From assembly GCA_012799115.1 (NCBI GenBank), contig JAAZLY010000192.1, positions 1 through 6,820 on the forward strand: a DNA stretch of 6,820 nt, written 5' to 3'. Made by a program: the position numbers and the translations under genes. Positions 6,417 through 6,820 of this stretch are shown here, in pieces. This DNA is from Bacillota bacterium (GTDB lineage: Bacteria > Bacillota > Limnochordia > Darwinibacteriales > Darwinibacteriaceae). Within the stretch, counting starts at the first letter, position 1, and every line of letters starts with the position of its first letter. The notes below the pieces were generated by a model, which saw only the letters and a list, made by a program, of their open reading frames with translations, had not been told where the DNA came from and did no database searches.

Positions 6417-6820
6417 ATGAGTACCAAGTCCAGCATGGTCCCGTCTAGTGGAGGTTGGGTGGAACGACAGTTCAGACTGAAGGAGAACAAAACTGACGTA
6501 CGTACCGAGGTTATGGCGGGGATCACGACCTTTATGACCATGGCCTACATCCTGTTTGTGAACCCGAGCATTTTGGCTGAAACCGGCATGCCCTTTGATG
6601 CTGTTCTGATGGCAACGGCCTTCTCGGCCATTCTAGCAACCGTGCTCATGGCATTCTTGGCCAACTATCCCTTTGCTCTGGCCCCAGGGATGGGCTTAAA
6701 TGCCTATTTCACCTATTCTGTTGTCTTTGGTATGGGTTATACTTGGCAGACTGCTTTGGGAGCAGTGTTCATTTCGGGTATAGTTTTCGCATTGCTTTCT
6801 CTCTCTGGTATCCGGGAGAT
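6417..6820 (+). CDS. AzgA-type NCS2 purine permease (5' part, partial)
   Basis: The first 134 codons of a membrane transporter that continues beyond the window. After a short cytoplasmic N-terminus (WVERQFRLKENKTDVRTE), the first helix region reads MAGITTFMTMAYILFVNP, a hallmark of AzgA-like nucleobase:cation symporters. A second hallmark, PFALAPGMGLNAYF (about residues 90-103), is the conserved segment that contributes to the substrate site in this family. Characterised members (E. coli AdeP/AdeQ, B. subtilis PbuG/PbuO) import adenine, guanine or hypoxanthine. The specific base cannot be told from this part. The gene is preceded by its own leader and a probable terminator, so it is likely a separate unit from the exporter cluster. 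The start is ATG 6417 with AAGGAGG upstream. No frameshift or stop occurs in the visible part. Confidence 0.93.
   Translation, partial: MSTKSSMVPSSGGWVERQFRLKENKTDVRTEVMAGITTFMTMAYILFVNPSILAETGMPFDAVLMATAFSAILATVLMAFLANYPFALAPGMGLNAYFTYSVVFGMGYTWQTALGAVFISGIVFALLSLSGIRE

Overview
The window looks like an ordinary chromosomal segment of a low-to-mid GC Gram-positive bacterium (Firmicutes/Bacillota-like). The reasons are the strong Shine-Dalgarno sequences matching the AGGAGGTGATC consensus, frequent GTG starts, compact same-strand operons, intrinsic terminators with T-runs, and ABC exporter subunits resembling those of Bacillus and lactic acid bacteria. The species cannot be named from the sequence. 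All six genes are on the + strand, and nothing suggests mobile elements, CRISPR arrays, rRNA or tRNA.

Layout: (1) Bases 1-399 are the 3' end of an inner-membrane permease of an SsuC/TauC/ThiX-like ABC importer, closed by a GC-rich intrinsic terminator at 415-444. (2) After a short leader with a weak promoter candidate comes a tight four-gene cluster, 520-6304. It holds two tandem Gfo/Idh/MocA-family NAD(P)-dependent oxidoreductases, then two ABC exporter half-transporters (586 and 672 aa). Gaps between genes are 12, 24 and 13 bases, so one transcript is likely. A hairpin plus T6 that begins in the last stop codon (6301-6329) probably ends it. (3) An 87-base leader (6330-6416) precedes the 5' part of an AzgA-type (NCS2 family) purine permease, which runs off the window.

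The two half-transporters form a textbook asymmetric heterodimer of the BmrC/BmrD (YheI/YheH) or LmrC/LmrD type. The first has Asp instead of the catalytic Glu after Walker B but an intact LSGGQ signature. The second has the catalytic Glu but an altered LSAGQ signature, and carries a ~75-residue extracellular insert between TM1 and TM2. Together they should make one hydrolysis-competent and one degenerate ATP site. The oxidoreductases probably act on a sugar, cyclitol or related polyol. Their coupling to a drug-type exporter is the least routine part of the window, but what is oxidised or exported cannot be read from the sequence. I see no clearly novel system here.
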